Source of the DNA: Hymenobacter sp. BT18
GTDB taxonomy: Bacteria > Bacteroidota > Bacteroidia > Cytophagales > Hymenobacteraceae
Assembly (NCBI RefSeq): GCF_012273015.1
Contig: NZ_CP050954.1
Span: 3,016,001 to 3,080,000, forward strand
Reading direction: 5' to 3'
DNA: 64,000 bases
Positions 52,183-61,276 of this stretch are shown here, piece by piece. The position numbers and the translations under genes were made by a program. Under the pieces are notes generated by a model. The model searched no databases, was not told the origin of the DNA, and worked only from the letters and a program-made list of their open reading frames with translations. How positions within the stretch are numbered: position 1 is the first letter of the stretch; each line of letters opens with the position of its first letter.

Positions 52183-52259
52183 AGAACTAAGAATCTAGAA
52201 CTGAGAGATAGTCGGCTACATTTTTGCTCCTCACCTCTCAGTTCTAAATTCTTAGTTCT
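52183..52259. repeat. Hairpin of the GAACTAAGAATCTAGAACTG family
   Basis: Arms of 24 bases (52184-52207 and 52235-52258) pair with one mismatch around a 27-base loop. Same family as 1186-1274 and the arms around the four-helix-bundle gene. It has no gene inside. Confidence 0.8.
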
Positions 52260-52280
52260 TCATTCTATCATCCAGTTGCC

Positions 52281-52661
52281 ATGCTTGCTACGCTGCTTCT
52301 GTCCGGGTTACTCACGCTGAATCCGTTTCAGCCAATACCAGCCGTGCCGTTTGCGGCTTTGGCCGTGTCGTCGGTGGAGCCTTGCCAGATTTACGGCTCC
52401 ATTTTCCTGGAAAAAGACCCGCGCCGCCGCAGCCAGTGCTTCGCTACGGTGTACGTAGAGCCCGAAGAAGCCTTTGCCGATGTACTGGTGTACCAAGAAA
52501 ACAACAAGCTCTTCGCCGATAAAGCCGGCTTCTGGTACTTCACCGGGGCCCGCGACTTCGCCGATTACGCGCTGTTCGTAACCGACAACCGTTCCCTGGC
52601 CGATTTCAGTATTCAGTACACCAAGATTCGCTCCTACGCCGGCTGCCGCAACGGGAAGTAG
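52281..52661 (+). CDS. Small exported DUF6150-like protein
   Basis: The 126-residue product has a hydrophobic N terminus (MLATLLLSGLLTLNPFQPIP) that may be a signal peptide and a conserved C-terminal domain: CQIYGSIFLEKDPRRRSQCF, ATVYVEPEEAFADVLVYQEN, NKLFADKAGFWYFTGARDFA, DYALFVTDNRSLADFSIQYT, with cysteines at both ends (CQIYGS and YAGCRNG). I recall this as the DUF6150 family of Bacteroidota; the function is unknown. A terminator-like hairpin follows at 52684. Confidence 0.78.
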   Translation: MLATLLLSGLLTLNPFQPIPAVPFAALAVSSVEPCQIYGSIFLEKDPRRRSQCFATVYVEPEEAFADVLVYQENNKLFADKAGFWYFTGARDFADYALFVTDNRSLADFSIQYTKIRSYAGCRNGK

Positions 52662-52683
52662 TAGTGCTGATTTCCATTACACA

Positions 52684-52719
52684 AGAAGGGCCGCATCCGG
52701 GTATGGATGCGGCCCTTCT
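52684..52719. terminator. Stem-loop terminator between convergent genes
   Basis: Perfect stem AGAAGGGCCGCATCC / GGATGCGGCCCTTCT (52684-52698 and 52705-52719) with a short loop and only a weak T run. It separates the DUF6150-like gene from the OmpA-family gene. Confidence 0.7.
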
Positions 52720-52742
52720 CCTTTGATGGAAAGTTCACTCAA

Positions 52743-52997
52743 TTACAGCTTCACCAGTTCTACCCGGCGGTTTTGGGCCTTGCCGGCTTCCGTGGTGTTG
52801 TCAGCCAGCGGCTTGCTTTGTCCAAAGCCCGCCGACTGCAGCCGCGAGGACGAGATGCCGGCCTGCGTGAGGGTGGTCACGACAGCGGCCGCGCGGGCTT
52901 CGGAAAGCTGCTGGTTGTGCGGGGCCGTGCCGCTGTTGTCGGTGTGGCCTTGCACGGCCAGGCGCAATGCGGGGTTCTGCTGCAGCAGCCGAAGCAC
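52743..52997 (-). CDS. OmpA C-terminal domain fragment, 3' part of a split gene
   Basis: This open frame (84 residues from the first ATG) encodes the end of an OmpA-like peptidoglycan-binding domain: LRLAVQGHTDNSGTAPHNQQ, then RLQSAGFGQSKPLADNTTEA and KAQNRRVELVKL, with the conserved Asp and Arg ligands for diaminopimelate. The true domain starts further upstream in the same frame (LDTDGRIALYINFDTDKATI), which joins to the lipoprotein gene at an A9 run. Alone it has no export signal, so it is a fragment unless the frame is corrected. Confidence 0.75.
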   Translation of the reverse strand: MLRLLQQNPALRLAVQGHTDNSGTAPHNQQLSEARAAAVVTTLTQAGISSSRLQSAGFGQSKPLADNTTEAGKAQNRRVELVKL

Positions 52998-53083
52998 TTC
53001 CGCTACGGTTGCCGCCGACTCGGGCCGGATAGTGGCTTTATCCGTGTCGAAGTTGATGTACAGGGCAATACGCCCGTCCGTAT

Positions 53084-53788
53084 CTAGTTTTTTTTTAACT
53101 CCTGGGCGGGTATCACCGCGGCTTGCTGGGGCATAGCAGCCCGCTCAGTTACAGTGAGGTTATAGTTGGCATCGGTAGCGCCCAGGGCCGTTACTTGCAC
53201 CCACACCTCCTTGTCTTTCTGCCGAATAACGTAGGTGTCGGTTTCGTGGTCGTTGCCAATGCTCCATTTGCCGTGCTTGTACGCTTCGTCCGAGCCTAGT
53301 TTGTCGATGACTTCCTGGGGGACTTTGCCCGCAAAGACTTTCACGCCGCCCAGGCCGGTAACCAGCGTTTCGTAATTGCGGCGAATCATCAGTTCCGAGG
53401 CTTTCTTTTCCCCGTTCTTGGGGTTGAAGAGGCGTTGCGACACTTTACCTTCTACAGGTACCAGGTTTTTGCCGTCATACACGTAGGCCCGCTCAAAGTC
53501 GTATTCTTCGCTGTTGCTGGTATTCTCTTCGTAGGTAGTCAGGCCGGCAAAGTAGGGGAACTGGCCCAGGTTTTCCGCGGAAACAGGCACCGTACTGAGG
53601 TCGAAAGTAGCCGCTGGGGCTGCCGGGGTAGTAGTCGCCTCGGGCGCTTCGGCGGGGGCCGTTGCGGCGGCGGGGGCTTCGGTCGTTGTACTCGTCGTGG
53701 CTGTCTCAGCCTGGTCCTTGCTGCCGCAGGCAGAAAGTGTGGTGGCCAGCAGGCCAGTCAGGGAAAGATAGCGCAGCGTGTTTTTCAT
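53084..53788 (-). CDS. Lipoprotein, 5' part of an OmpA-family gene ended by a frameshift
   Basis: A 234-residue ORF with a lipoprotein signal (MKNTLRYLSLTGLLATTLSA, Cys21), a Thr/Ala/Pro-rich linker (residues 22-65) and an OmpA-associated N-terminal domain (LGQFPYFAGLTTYEENTSNS, ERAYVYDGKNLVPVEGKVSQ, and KVFAGKVPQEVIDKLG). It ends in ELKKN followed by TAG inside a run of nine A residues. With one more A the frame continues into an OmpA domain to 52743, giving about 350 residues. So this is probably one gene broken or regulated at the run. Confidence 0.8.
   Translation of the reverse strand: MKNTLRYLSLTGLLATTLSACGSKDQAETATTSTTTEAPAAATAPAEAPEATTTPAAPAATFDLSTVPVSAENLGQFPYFAGLTTYEENTSNSEEYDFERAYVYDGKNLVPVEGKVSQRLFNPKNGEKKASELMIRRNYETLVTGLGGVKVFAGKVPQEVIDKLGSDEAYKHGKWSIGNDHETDTYVIRQKDKEVWVQVTALGATDANYNLTVTERAAMPQQAAVIPAQELKKN
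53088..53096 (-). other. A9 homopolymer at the frameshift of the OmpA-family gene
   Basis: Nine A residues on the coding strand (T9 on the plus strand). Nine places a TAG stop three codons later; ten would restore the frame to the OmpA domain. Such runs allow RNA-polymerase slippage, phase variation or sequencing error. Confidence 0.8.
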
Positions 53789-53960
53789 GCGAAGGGGAAT
53801 AAGTTGAGAATCGAAAGGTCAAATAAAGGTATATTTATATTGAAATATTATTATCAAAATAGAACATCAGGATGTAAGTGGTAAGCAAGCAGGTTTTTTG
53901 CCCGAACTTTGTCTGGCCCGGTGCAGCCGGCTTCCCGATCTTACCTTTCCCCATTTGCTC

Positions 53961-54791
53961 ATGGATTTCATTGAACTGCGCGTAAAAGCTCCCGGCGAGT
54001 TGTCGGATATTTTGGTGGCCGAGCTGGCCGAAGTTGGCTTCGACACCTTTGAAGACAACGATGAAGGCTTCTGCGCCTATACTACCGAAGACGTATTCAA
54101 CCCCGATGATGTGGCCGAAATCATGAGCCGCTACGAGGGCCTGGGCGAGCTGGAGCACAGCCACCGCACCATCACGCGCCAGAACTGGAACGCCGAGTGG
54201 GAAAAGAACTTCCAGCCCCTGGTTATTGCCGATCAGGTTTCGGTGCGGGCCCCTTTCCACCCGGCCCGGCCCGATCTGCAGCACGAAATCGTGATTATGC
54301 CGCGCATGTCCTTCGGCACGGGCCACCACGATACCACGGCACTGATGATTGAAAACCAGCTCACTATCGACCACCAGGGCAAGCGGGTGCTGGACATGGG
54401 CTGTGGCACGGGTATTCTGGCCGTTATGGCTGTGCAGCTCGGCGCTACTTCAGTGCTGGCCGTGGATGTAGAGCCCTGGACGGCCGAAAACGCAGCCGAT
54501 AATGCCGCCGAAAACAACGTGCAGGACCGCGTAGAAGCCCGCCTCGGCGACATTTCGGCCCTGGAAGGGGAGGCCCCGTTCGATATTATTCTGGCCAACA
54601 TCAACCGCAACGTGCTGCTGGAAGATATGGCCGCCTACGGGCAGTATCTGAAGCCGGGCGGCCCTATCCTGTTTTCCGGCTTTTATGAGGAGGACCTGCC
54701 ACTGATTCGCACGGCGGCTGAGCAGGCAGGCTTCACCTACGAATCGATGCGCACCCGCAACCACTGGGTATCGGCCATTTTCCGGAAATAG
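53961..54791 (+). CDS. prmA: Ribosomal protein L11 methyltransferase
   Basis: PrmA trimethylates ribosomal protein L11 with S-adenosylmethionine. The 276-residue protein has an N-terminal L11-binding domain (MDFIELRVKAPGELSDILVA) and the C-terminal Rossmann-fold methyltransferase with VLDMGCGTGILAVMAVQLGA near residue 150, SVLAVDVEPWTAENAADNAA, and the NPPY-like motif region FDIILANINRNVLL near 212. The upstream in-frame TTG at 53898 lies before the near-consensus -7 word TACCTTTC at 53942-53949, so the ATG at 53961 is used. Length is typical. Confidence 0.95.
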   Translation: MDFIELRVKAPGELSDILVAELAEVGFDTFEDNDEGFCAYTTEDVFNPDDVAEIMSRYEGLGELEHSHRTITRQNWNAEWEKNFQPLVIADQVSVRAPFHPARPDLQHEIVIMPRMSFGTGHHDTTALMIENQLTIDHQGKRVLDMGCGTGILAVMAVQLGATSVLAVDVEPWTAENAADNAAENNVQDRVEARLGDISALEGEAPFDIILANINRNVLLEDMAAYGQYLKPGGPILFSGFYEEDLPLIRTAAEQAGFTYESMRTRNHWVSAIFRK

Positions 54792-55003
54792 GCCCACACG
54801 CCGCCGCCGACGGCCCCCAGCCCGATAGTACAAAACCGGGGGCAACAACGGGCACTATTGCGCGTCTGGTTAGCGTTAGGCAGCGCAAGAACCTGTTTGC
54901 CACGGTGCTAGTGCCCTTAAGCAACTCTCAATCAGGTTACGCGTGAATGCGGTGAATTTTAGCGAAATTGGAGACGAATAAGTCTGTTCTGACGGTATTG
55001 AGT

Positions 55004-58000
55004 ATGAAGCAAGTAGTAATTGGTTGGCTATGGGCAGCGCTGCTGCTCGTTTCGGTGGAAGCTTGGGCACAGCAGCCGGCCGCTCCGGCCGCAGCTCCGG
55101 CAGCCCCACGCACCCAGCCCGGCAAGCTGTCCACCGACCCGGCCCAGTACATCATTGATGTGCAGGCCATGATGGCCTCAACCAAAAACCCGGCCGCCAT
55201 TGCCAGCGGCGTTTCCCTGCAAACCCTCTGGGCCAGCAACAAGCTCACGGCCTCCCAGCAGCGGCTTATCGTGGATATTTCGCAGCGGCTGCTGGCCAAA
55301 CGCTTCAAGCCCCGGCCGCACTTTGAAACGTTTTTCAACGCCATTCTGGCCGGCGCCACCAAGCAGAACCTAAGCGACCAGCAAATGGATGGCCTGCTGA
55401 CGACCATCAGCACCACGCTCGACCGGGAGCAGGTACGCGACACGGAAAAGTTTCTGAATGCCGTGACGCTGTTTCTGCAAACCAACCGCCTCTACTACTC
55501 GCGCTACAACCGCGTGCAGCTGGTGCGCGGCGGGTTTTCCTTCGCCTATAACCAAACCGACCAGTCGTTGGAGCCGGCCGTAGCGCCGGAGCCCACGCCC
55601 ACGGTTTCGGAGCCCGTGCGCACCGGCGCTGCCATCAAAACCACCAAACCCGCCGCCAAGCCCGCCAAAAAGAAAAGCACCGATGGCTGGGACACCGTAG
55701 CCGACTGGGGCAGTAACGACGGCTGGGGCTCCTCCAGCAACGATGGGTGGGGGGCACCCGCCAAGAAGGCCCCGGCCAAACCAGCCCCCAAAACCGCTGG
55801 GGCTAAGCCGGCCGCCGCCCCTGTGAAAGAACCCGAGCCCGAGCCTACCCCGGCCGCGCCCATGTATTTCGACGACTACATGGCCCCACCAACCCGCGGC
55901 CCAGTGATTGTGCTGAAGGACGTGGACCTGCTGGTAGGCAGCTTCGGCGCCGACTCGGCCCTGATTACCAAAACCACGGGCTTTGCCGTGCCGCTCACCA
56001 ACCGCTTCGTGGGCTACGGCGGGCAGTATGCTTGGCAGGTAAAGGAAAACCCCGTAACGGCCGACCTCACCCACTTCGACATGGACATGGGCAAGCCCGA
56101 GTTTAAGGCCGAACCCGTGACGATGACGTACGCTGCTGTGCTGGAAAGCCCGGTGAAAGGGGCGCTGTCGTTTAAGAGCCTCAAGAAAAAGCCCGGCAGC
56201 ACCGATTCGTCGTACCCGCGCTTTATCTCGCTCACCAACGATGCCCGCGTCAAGAACATCGGCGACAACATCAAGTACGTGGGAGGCTTTGCCCTCAACG
56301 GGCAGCGGGCCTTCAGCGCCAGCCTCGACGGCTCGTTGTCGACCATCAGCGTGCAGGCTAATGGCGTAACCAAGTTCCGGGCCTCGGCCCGTGCCTACGA
56401 GCTGGGCGACACGCTGCTCTCCTCGAGCCGGGCGGCCGTGTCTATCTACGAAGACAAGGTGGACTCTGTGTATCACCCCGGCGTGAAGCTCAAGTTCTCC
56501 AAAGCCCGGCAGGTGCTGCAGCTGGCCCGCGAAGAAGGCCTCTACAAAACCACGCCGTACTACGACTCCTACCATCAGATGGAGATTACGACGGAGCTGC
56601 TGACGTGGCCCATCAACTCGCCCCTGATGAACTTCTCCATGCTGACGGCCAAAAACCAGGTGGCCGCCACGTTTGAGTCGCGCGAGTTCTACACCAACAC
56701 CCGCTACCAGCAGATCAAGGGCATCAACCGGATGCACCCGCTGCAAATGGTAGTGGGCTACAGCACGGCCCACGAAAACGTGAAGACGTTTTCCATCGGC
56801 GACCTGGTGCAGGAGTTCAAGCTCAGTGAGCCCAACGTGCGCTCGGCTATGGCCGGGCTGGCGCGGGATGGGTACGTGCGCCTGAACCCTGACGGCAACA
56901 CCGTGTCGCTGCTGCCCAAGGCTTCGCACTACGTCAGCTCGGCCCGGGGCAAAAAAGACTACGACCACATTGCCATCAAGTCGGTGGCGCCGGGCGGGCG
57001 CAATGCCGTGCTCAACCTCGACAACAAGGTGCTGACGGTGCGTGGGGTAGACCGTTTCAACTTCTCCGACGACTCCGTAGCGGTGTTTGTGCAGCCCGAC
57101 AGCAGCGTGGTACGCATCCTCAAAAACCGCAACATCGAGTTCAACGGTACCCTGGTGGCCTCGGCTTTCGTGTTCAAAGGCAAAGAATTCCGCTTCGATT
57201 ACGACGGGTTCTACGTGGATCTGGTGAAGATTGACTCCATCATTGTGAAGGGGAAAAACTCGAAGGGCTCAGTGATGAAGGCGCGCAAAGACGTGGACTG
57301 GACCCTGACCAACAAGAGCAAGAACTCGGCGGGTAAGCTCTACATCAACCACCCCAAGAACAAGTCGGGCCGCAAGAAAATCGGCTCCTACCCATCGTTT
57401 GACGCTACCACCGGAGCTTACGTGTTCTTCGACAAGCCCGAGGTACTGGGCGGCGCCTACGACACCACCATCTACTTCGACATACCGCCGTTCCGCATCG
57501 ACTCGCTGAACAACAAAAACCGCTCGGCGGTGGGCTTCAAGGGCAAGTTCGTAACCGGCGGCATCATGCCGGCCTTCGAAACCAAGCTCTCGATGCAGGA
57601 CGATGGTTCCCTGGGCTTCGTGTACCAGCTGCCCAAGGAAGGCTTCCCGCTCTACGGGGGCAAGGGCAAGCTGTTCAATACCGTGAAGATGAGCAACCGC
57701 GGTATTCAGGGTATTGGCGAAATCAAGTACCTGGCTGCCACGCTCCAAAGCAAGCAGTTCATCTTCTACAAAGACTCCGTGGTGACGGTGGGTACCACAG
57801 CCTCGCTGGCCGAGGGGCCCTACCAGGGAGCCGAGTATCCGAAAGTGGACCTGCTGCCCGGCTACCAGATGAAGTGGGCCGTGCGCAAGGACTCTATGTA
57901 CTGGAGCACCGCCAAATCGGGGCAGGACATGCGCTTCTACGGTGGGGCCTTTAGCTACCGGGGCGAAGCCGTGCTGACGCCGACTGGCCTCTACGGCAAT

Positions 58001-60292
58001 GGCCGCATCGAAGGGCCGCAGTCCTTGGTTCGCTCGCGCAACTTCACCTTCCTGCAGCACCACTACAAAGGCACGGGCGCCACGCTCAGCATCAAGTCGA
58101 GTGAGGAAAACAAGCCGGCCGTGAAAGCCACCGACGTGGCCATCGACTACGACATCAAGCAGGGCTTTGCCGACTTCTCTCCGGAAAAAGCCGGGGTAGC
58201 CAACGTGGAGCTGCCTTATACGCAGTACCGCACTTCGCTGAGTGGGGGTAAGTGGGACTTCAAGAAGAAAACCATTGTCTTCCGGGTGACCCCAGGCGCC
58301 GACTCCACCCGCTCGTACTTCTACTCCACCAAGCCCGACCAACACGGCCTGAAGTTCCAGGCCTCGAGCGGGGTGTATGACCTGCGGAAGTACCAGCTGA
58401 TGGCCGGTGGGGTGCCCCGCATTTCCTCGGCCGATGCCTGGATTGAGCCCGACTCCAACAAGGTGTACGTGGCCGCCAACGCCGATATGCGCGCTTTCCG
58501 CAACGCCCGCGTAACGATGGATACCCTCCAGAAGTACCACCAACTCTACCAGGGCGAAGTAGACATTCAGTCGCGACTGGCTTTCACCGGCAATGCCCTT
58601 TACAGCTACAAAAACGCCGCTGCCGACTCTTTCGCCCTGAAGTTTGCCAACTTCCGCATCGACTCCTCACAGGCGCTGTCGGGGCTGACAGCCAGCACGG
58701 GCAAAGGCATTGGTGCCCGCCTCCTGGGGCGCGGCGGCGACGGGCCTAAGATTGGACCGTCTACGCTGGCTACGGTTTCCATTAAAGCTGAAGACAAATT
58801 TCATCTGGCACCGCGCATTGCGTACCGGGGCAGTGCCATCATGAACTCGAAGAAGAAGCGGTTTGCTTTTGATGGTCAGTCGAAGCTGGAGTTTGTGAAG
58901 AATGCCACGGCCTCCACTTGGTTTGCTGTGCAGGATTCTATCGACCCCAAGCGGATCCAGCTGCGCGTGCAGGACCCCAAGGCCGAAGATGGTACTCCCT
59001 TGTTTACGGGGCTGTTCCTGTCGGAAACGAACCGTGTGTACCCGCTTTTTGTGGGCCAGAAAGCCAGCGTAACCGACCAGAACATCTTCCAGGTGGATGG
59101 TACACTGAGCTTTGACGCGGCCAAGCGCACCTTCCGGATGGGCCGTCAGGAAGAAAACCCCGACGTGTACGAAGGCAGCGTGCTAACCTTCAACGACTCG
59201 ACTACTGCCATGGGCTTCCGGGGCAAAGTAGAGCTGATTACCTCCAACAAGGACTATACGCTGGAGGCTGCGGCCATTGGCAAAGGCAAGCCCGACAGCA
59301 GCCGCTACGAGTTGGACACGTTTATGGCGCTGGACATCAACCTGCCGGAAAAAGCCATTATTGCCATGGCCGAAGACATGGGCCGCTACGCCAAGGGCTT
59401 GCCCGAGGCTATGACTGGCACCCGGGAAGAATACCTGAAGCTGGGGGAATTTGTGGGCAGCAAATCCGTGCAGCAGTACCAGAACCGTAAAGGCGGCTAT
59501 TCGCCCCTGCAGAAACTCTCGCCCAAGCTGCTGCGCACCATCGTGCTCAACCGCGTAAAGCTGGTGTGGTCTGACAAGCAGCGGGCCTGGTACTCGACCG
59601 GCAAGATTGGCCTGATTAGTATCTACAAAAAGGACATCAACGCCGAAATTGACGGCTTCATTGAAATCAAGAAGGAGTCGACGGGCGACGTGGTGGAAAT
59701 GTACCTGGAAGCCGAGCCGCAGACCTGGTACTACATCAAGTACGCCAACAACACGGTGCTCACCAAAGCCCAGCACGGCTCCTACGACGAGATTGTGGGC
59801 TTTAAGGCCAAGGGCGACTACAACACGGCCACGGAGTACGGCTTCTTCCTCGGCGACGACCAGGAAGTGCAGTCCTTCCTGACGCGCTTCCGCAAAACCT
59901 ACCTGGGCCTCACGGGCAAGGACGCGGCCAAGAAGATTGTGACCACCCAGCCCGAGCCGGACCCCGAAGCCACCGAGGAAACCGACAAGAAGAAAAAGAA
60001 GAAGAAAGGCACGGAGTTCGACGTTTCTACGGAACCCGCCGCCGATGCCCCCATCGACGATGCCCCGGTAGACCGCAAAAAGAAAAAGAAGAAAGACGAA
60101 GCCACCGAGGAGCCGGCCGCTACACCTACTGAGGCCGCACCAGCGGAGGACACCGGCAAAAAGAAAAAGAAGAAGGACGAGCCCGTGGTGACCGAGCCCA
60201 CCGTGGACACGCCCACGGCCCCGGCCGAGGATACCAGCAAGAAGAAAAAGAAGAAGAAAGAATCTGCCGACGACCCCTTCGGCGAGCAATAG
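55004..60292 (+). CDS. Very large exported protein of unknown function with poly-lysine tail
   Basis: A 1762-residue exported protein. The signal peptide is MKQVVIGWLWAALLLVSVEA, with cleavage near WAQQ. Regions: a helical N-terminal part (residues about 40-165), a low-complexity linker with DGWD, NDGWGSSSNDGWG and KKAPAKPAPK (about 210-280), a long beta-rich body (about 290-1620) with repeated DSxx turns and aromatic strands, and a C-terminal tail (about 1640-1762) of four or five lysine blocks (up to seven K in a row) separated by acidic, Pro/Thr-rich spacers. Around residue 593-645 there is a segment that looks like a winged helix (FSIGDLVQEFKLSEPNVRSA, MAGLARDGYVRLN), odd in an exported protein. 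I do not recognise a family; the start at 55004 gives the signal peptide. Confidence 0.75.
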   Translation: MKQVVIGWLWAALLLVSVEAWAQQPAAPAAAPAAPRTQPGKLSTDPAQYIIDVQAMMASTKNPAAIASGVSLQTLWASNKLTASQQRLIVDISQRLLAKRFKPRPHFETFFNAILAGATKQNLSDQQMDGLLTTISTTLDREQVRDTEKFLNAVTLFLQTNRLYYSRYNRVQLVRGGFSFAYNQTDQSLEPAVAPEPTPTVSEPVRTGAAIKTTKPAAKPAKKKSTDGWDTVADWGSNDGWGSSSNDGWGAPAKKAPAKPAPKTAGAKPAAAPVKEPEPEPTPAAPMYFDDYMAPPTRGPVIVLKDVDLLVGSFGADSALITKTTGFAVPLTNRFVGYGGQYAWQVKENPVTADLTHFDMDMGKPEFKAEPVTMTYAAVLESPVKGALSFKSLKKKPGSTDSSYPRFISLTNDARVKNIGDNIKYVGGFALNGQRAFSASLDGSLSTISVQANGVTKFRASARAYELGDTLLSSSRAAVSIYEDKVDSVYHPGVKLKFSKARQVLQLAREEGLYKTTPYYDSYHQMEITTELLTWPINSPLMNFSMLTAKNQVAATFESREFYTNTRYQQIKGINRMHPLQMVVGYSTAHENVKTFSIGDLVQEFKLSEPNVRSAMAGLARDGYVRLNPDGNTVSLLPKASHYVSSARGKKDYDHIAIKSVAPGGRNAVLNLDNKVLTVRGVDRFNFSDDSVAVFVQPDSSVVRILKNRNIEFNGTLVASAFVFKGKEFRFDYDGFYVDLVKIDSIIVKGKNSKGSVMKARKDVDWTLTNKSKNSAGKLYINHPKNKSGRKKIGSYPSFDATTGAYVFFDKPEVLGGAYDTTIYFDIPPFRIDSLNNKNRSAVGFKGKFVTGGIMPAFETKLSMQDDGSLGFVYQLPKEGFPLYGGKGKLFNTVKMSNRGIQGIGEIKYLAATLQSKQFIFYKDSVVTVGTTASLAEGPYQGAEYPKVDLLPGYQMKWAVRKDSMYWSTAKSGQDMRFYGGAFSYRGEAVLTPTGLYGNGRIEGPQSLVRSRNFTFLQHHYKGTGATLSIKSSEENKPAVKATDVAIDYDIKQGFADFSPEKAGVANVELPYTQYRTSLSGGKWDFKKKTIVFRVTPGADSTRSYFYSTKPDQHGLKFQASSGVYDLRKYQLMAGGVPRISSADAWIEPDSNKVYVAANADMRAFRNARVTMDTLQKYHQLYQGEVDIQSRLAFTGNALYSYKNAAADSFALKFANFRIDSSQALSGLTASTGKGIGARLLGRGGDGPKIGPSTLATVSIKAEDKFHLAPRIAYRGSAIMNSKKKRFAFDGQSKLEFVKNATASTWFAVQDSIDPKRIQLRVQDPKAEDGTPLFTGLFLSETNRVYPLFVGQKASVTDQNIFQVDGTLSFDAAKRTFRMGRQEENPDVYEGSVLTFNDSTTAMGFRGKVELITSNKDYTLEAAAIGKGKPDSSRYELDTFMALDINLPEKAIIAMAEDMGRYAKGLPEAMTGTREEYLKLGEFVGSKSVQQYQNRKGGYSPLQKLSPKLLRTIVLNRVKLVWSDKQRAWYSTGKIGLISIYKKDINAEIDGFIEIKKESTGDVVEMYLEAEPQTWYYIKYANNTVLTKAQHGSYDEIVGFKAKGDYNTATEYGFFLGDDQEVQSFLTRFRKTYLGLTGKDAAKKIVTTQPEPDPEATEETDKKKKKKKGTEFDVSTEPAADAPIDDAPVDRKKKKKKDEATEEPAATPTEAAPAEDTGKKKKKKDEPVVTEPTVDTPTAPAEDTSKKKKKKKESADDPFGEQ

Positions 60293-60305
60293 TCTTCTAG
60301 TTCAC

Positions 60306-60343
60306 AAAAGCCCCCGTTGGATGTTCCGGCGGGGGCTTTTTTT
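60306..60343 (+). terminator. Rho-independent terminator of the large exported protein gene
   Basis: Stem AAAAGCCCCCG / CGGGGGCTTTT (60306-60316 and 60330-60340) followed by T residues, 13 bases after the stop codon. Confidence 0.9.
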
Positions 60344-60394
60344 AAGTAGTAAGGCAAGCTAGTGCCTGGCTCCGCCATTCCACCGGCCAACCTC

Positions 60395-60402
60395 TATCTT
60401 TG
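60395..60402 (+). promoter_or_regulatory. Bacteroidota -7 element of plsY
   Basis: TATCTTTG (exact TAnnTTTG) 26 bases before the plsY ATG; no clear -33. It lies inside the longer open frame and so argues against the start at 60362. Confidence 0.55.
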
Positions 60403-60427
60403 GCCTCTCCCACCTCACTCCCTGCGT

Positions 60428-61069
60428 ATGCACCTGATTCTACTCCTGGGCGCCCTGCTGGCGGCTTACCTTATCGGCTCCATTCCCACGGCCCTTTGGG
60501 TGGGGCGGCGCTTTTTCGGGCTGGATATCCGGGAGCATGGCTCGGGCAACGCCGGTGCTACCAACACCTTTCGGGTGCTGGGCAAGCGGCCTGGCTCGGT
60601 GGTCATGGCCATTGACGTGCTGAAAGGCTGGCTAGCCACCTCCCTGGCCGGGCTGCTGGTGACCCAGGGCGCTTTAGCCCCCGAGAACCTGCTGTACGCC
60701 CAGCTGGGTTGCGGAGCCTTGGCCGTGGTCGGGCACATTTACCCCATCTGGGCGGGCTTCCGGGGCGGCAAAGGCGTAGCAACCGTGCTGGGCATGATGC
60801 TGGCCATAGCTCCGGCTACGGTGGGCGTGTGCATCCTGGTGTTCATCACCGTGCTGCTGGTGTCGCGCTACGTATCCCTGAGCAGCATGACGGCGGGCGT
60901 GGCGTTTGCGCTGCTGCAGCTGCTGCCCGCATTCCAGCCCCAACACCCGCTGCTGCTGTGGTTTGGCTTTGTGCTGGCGGCGCTGCTGATCTACACTCAC
61001 CGGGCCAACATCGGCCGCCTGCGCGCCGGCACCGAAAGCCGGGTGCCCATGCCCTGGGATAAAAAGTAA
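60428..61069 (+). CDS. plsY: Glycerol-3-phosphate acyltransferase PlsY
   Basis: PlsY transfers an acyl group from acyl-phosphate to glycerol-3-phosphate, the first committed step of phospholipid synthesis, in the inner membrane. The 213-residue protein has five to seven hydrophobic helices and the three family motifs: IGSIPTALWVGRRF with the first conserved serine, SGNAGATNTFRVLG, and GHIYPIWAGFRGGKGVAT. Length is typical (about 200-215). The ATG at 60428 (MHLILLLGALLAAYLI) is preferred over the open frame start at 60362 because of the promoter. A basic C-terminal tail (GTESRVPMPWDKK) follows. Confidence 0.95.
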   Translation: MHLILLLGALLAAYLIGSIPTALWVGRRFFGLDIREHGSGNAGATNTFRVLGKRPGSVVMAIDVLKGWLATSLAGLLVTQGALAPENLLYAQLGCGALAVVGHIYPIWAGFRGGKGVATVLGMMLAIAPATVGVCILVFITVLLVSRYVSLSSMTAGVAFALLQLLPAFQPQHPLLLWFGFVLAALLIYTHRANIGRLRAGTESRVPMPWDKK

Positions 61070-61246
61070 GGTTAGGATAGAAGCCCTGCCAGAAAATCTC
61101 CTCGGACCGACGGGCAGAAGAGAATTATCCTTCAATCAGGCGGTAGGCAGGTGGAAAGGAGAACTTCAACGGATGGGCTTCGTTCTGGGAGGCAACCAAC
61201 GCCGGATACCTGTATCCCGGAGTGCTGGCATCCGTAGGCAATCTGC

Positions 61247-61254
61247 TACTTTTG
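61247..61254 (+). promoter_or_regulatory. Bacteroidota -7 element of the M20 peptidase gene
   Basis: TACTTTTG (exact TAnnTTTG) 22 bases before the ATG at 61277, giving a short leader. No convincing -33 word. Confidence 0.55.
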
Positions 61255-61276
61255 CGCCCGTCCAAACCCTCCCACT

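Noticed and set aside
55370..60289. Long antisense open frames inside the large exported protein gene (for example 55370-56968, 57269-58543, 59183-60289)
   Set aside because: All are shadows of a GC-rich sense gene with a clear signal peptide, and none has a recognisable domain. The Phe/Leu runs in the last one mirror the lysine blocks.
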